From Methanospirillum lacunae (lineage in GTDB: Archaea > Halobacteriota > Methanomicrobia > Methanomicrobiales > Methanospirillaceae), in the NCBI RefSeq assembly GCF_046195335.1, contig NZ_CP176093.1: a DNA stretch of 64,000 nucleotides, one strand, 5' to 3'. The position numbers were made by a program, and so were the translations under genes. Every line of letters starts with the position of its first letter. Within the stretch, counting starts at the first letter, position 1. This document shows, in pieces, positions 63,154 through 64,000 of this stretch. The notes under the pieces were generated by a model, which did no database searches, was not told the origin of the DNA, and saw only the letters and a program-made list of their open reading frames with translations.

Positions 63154-64000
63154 TTAAACCCTTTTTCCTTTCATTAACCCTTGGTACATAAATCTGATTA
63201 TTGGAAGAGGATCTTTAATGGAAGCAATATCATCATGATAGGGAAAAACCATAAAATCCTTTATTATATGTAAAGATTTTTGAGATTTAAAAAGATTATA
63301 TCGTGTGAGTGTATCAATGCAATAATTCATACTGACAACGTTGATATTGTAATCCATAACCCTTGGGGTATCACCTTCAACTGCCATTTGGTAGAGTAGA
63401 TAAGGAAAATCAACACCTGAAAGCACAGCAGTATTCAATGAACCCCAGAATCGAGGATTTACTTCAAGTAAATATGGTTCTCCTTCATTATTAAGTTTAA
63501 ATTCAACCATTGCTACACCATGCCATGAGTTGTGTGATAGTAGTTGTTCTGCTATACTTTCCATTTTCGCATGTTTAGTACTGATACGATATGTACTGGG
63601 TCCTCCAGTTATCGGATATTCACGAATCCTTTTATGAGTAAATTTAGCACGAAGTTCTCCCCTGTTATAGAGCATTGAAACTCCATAGCCTACTCCGTTA
63701 ATATATTCTTGAATAATCGGATATTCATTTGGGGCTAAATTATATGTTAAAATTGTCTTTTGATATTTTTGGCATAGATCATCAGCATTATATGCATATG
63801 TCTGGCCTATACTACTTGTTCGGTTTCTTAATTTAATTACTACGGGATATTGAATAATTTCAGAGATTTTTTGTAGTGGATAATTACTAGATGGTAAAAA
63901 AGTCTTTGGGATTTTAATTTCTAATTCTTTTGCAATACTCGGTAATTTACTCTTATCACTAAGAGTGAGCATAGTATCATATGAAGCAAGAGGTATTGTA
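63154..64000 (-). CDS. ATP-grasp enzyme, N-terminal part cut by window edge
   Basis: The frame stays open to base 64000, so the apparent ATG at 63972 is internal and the start lies outside. The visible part reads TIPLASYDTMLTLSDKSKL then the ATP-binding segments PVVIKLRNRTSSIGQ, YPIIQEYINGVGYGVSML and VEFKLNNEGEPYLLEVNPRFWGSL. The last is the typical metal-binding ExNPRFWG loop of carbamoyl-phosphate-synthase-like ATP-grasp proteins. Such proteins ligate acids to amines or amino acids. In this cluster it could attach an amino acid or acyl group to a sugar, which is inference. Confidence 0.85.
   Translation of the reverse strand, partial: TIPLASYDTMLTLSDKSKLPSIAKELEIKIPKTFLPSSNYPLQKISEIIQYPVVIKLRNRTSSIGQTYAYNADDLCQKYQKTILTYNLAPNEYPIIQEYINGVGYGVSMLYNRGELRAKFTHKRIREYPITGGPSTYRISTKHAKMESIAEQLLSHNSWHGVAMVEFKLNNEGEPYLLEVNPRFWGSLNTAVLSGVDFPYLLYQMAVEGDTPRVMDYNINVVSMNYCIDTLTRYNLFKSQKSLHIIKDFMVFPYHDDIASIKDPLPIIRFMYQGLMKGKRV

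Noticed and set aside
1..64000. CRISPR arrays, tRNA or rRNA genes
   Set aside because: No short regularly spaced repeats or tRNA-like cloverleaf was seen. The only tandem repeats are the 1125-bp coding units.

Overview
This window looks like a surface-glycan gene island of a methanogenic euryarchaeon, most likely of the order Methanomicrobiales and Methanospirillum-like. The support is a secreted DUF2341/PKD repeat protein next to a subtilase with a PKD tail, TATA-type promoters, GGTGAT-like ribosome binding sites, many 4-bp gene overlaps, and archaeal versions of nonulosonate, diaminouronate and amidino-sugar genes. The order-level assignment is inference; no rRNA or other marker gene is present. 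I found no tRNA, rRNA, CRISPR array or intact insertion sequence.

Layout. (1) 1-9917, minus strand: a CDP-sugar operon (cytidylyltransferase, 4,6-dehydratase, 3,5-epimerase-like protein, C-methyltransferase, reductase), followed downstream by a GT4 glycosyltransferase, a B12-type radical SAM enzyme, a radical SAM/SPASM enzyme and a methyltransferase cut by the window edge. (2) 10236-12411, minus: a Wzm/Wzt polysaccharide ABC exporter. (3) 12615-17918, minus: a CMP-nonulosonate (legionaminate/pseudaminate-like) operon that lacks its own UDP-sugar hydrolase. (4) 17998-26796, minus: secreted proteins, namely a protein with five near-identical 375-residue units, a decayed papain-like protease pseudogene, and an intact subtilisin-like protease. 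(5) 27633-31665, minus: a complete WbpA/B/E/D-like set for UDP-2,3-diacetamido-2,3-dideoxy-glucuronate. (6) 31842-50601, plus: a DPM-like glycosyltransferase, a second Wzm/Wzt exporter, and a long operon with a PIG-L deacetylase, WbqC-like protein, carbamoyltransferase, three radical SAM enzymes, a HemL-like class III aminotransferase, SpsF/SpsE/SpsG-like nonulosonate enzymes, methyltransferases and a QHG-type glycan protein. (7) 50696-57504, minus: an acetamidino-sugar module (WbpG-like amidotransferase with HisH-like and HisF-like partners), a second aminotransferase/acyltransferase/oxidoreductase set, and a GT4. (8) 57772-64000, mixed strands: a methyltransferase, three GT4 enzymes, a polysaccharide deacetylase-like protein and an ATP-grasp enzyme cut by the window edge.

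Together the genes make at least four activated sugars (a CDP-branched 6-deoxyhexose, one or two CMP-nonulosonates, a diacetamido-uronate and an amidino derivative), assemble them with GT2/GT4 enzymes, decorate them by methylation, carbamoylation, acetylation and deacetylation, and export glycans through two ABC systems. The least explained part is the plus-strand operon at about 35.2-49.7 kb, where SpsE/F/G-type genes are interleaved with radical SAM, HemL-like and carbamoyltransferase genes. This is the best candidate for an undescribed sugar pathway. The clearest sequence-level oddities are the tandem-repeat gene and the protease pseudogene beside it.
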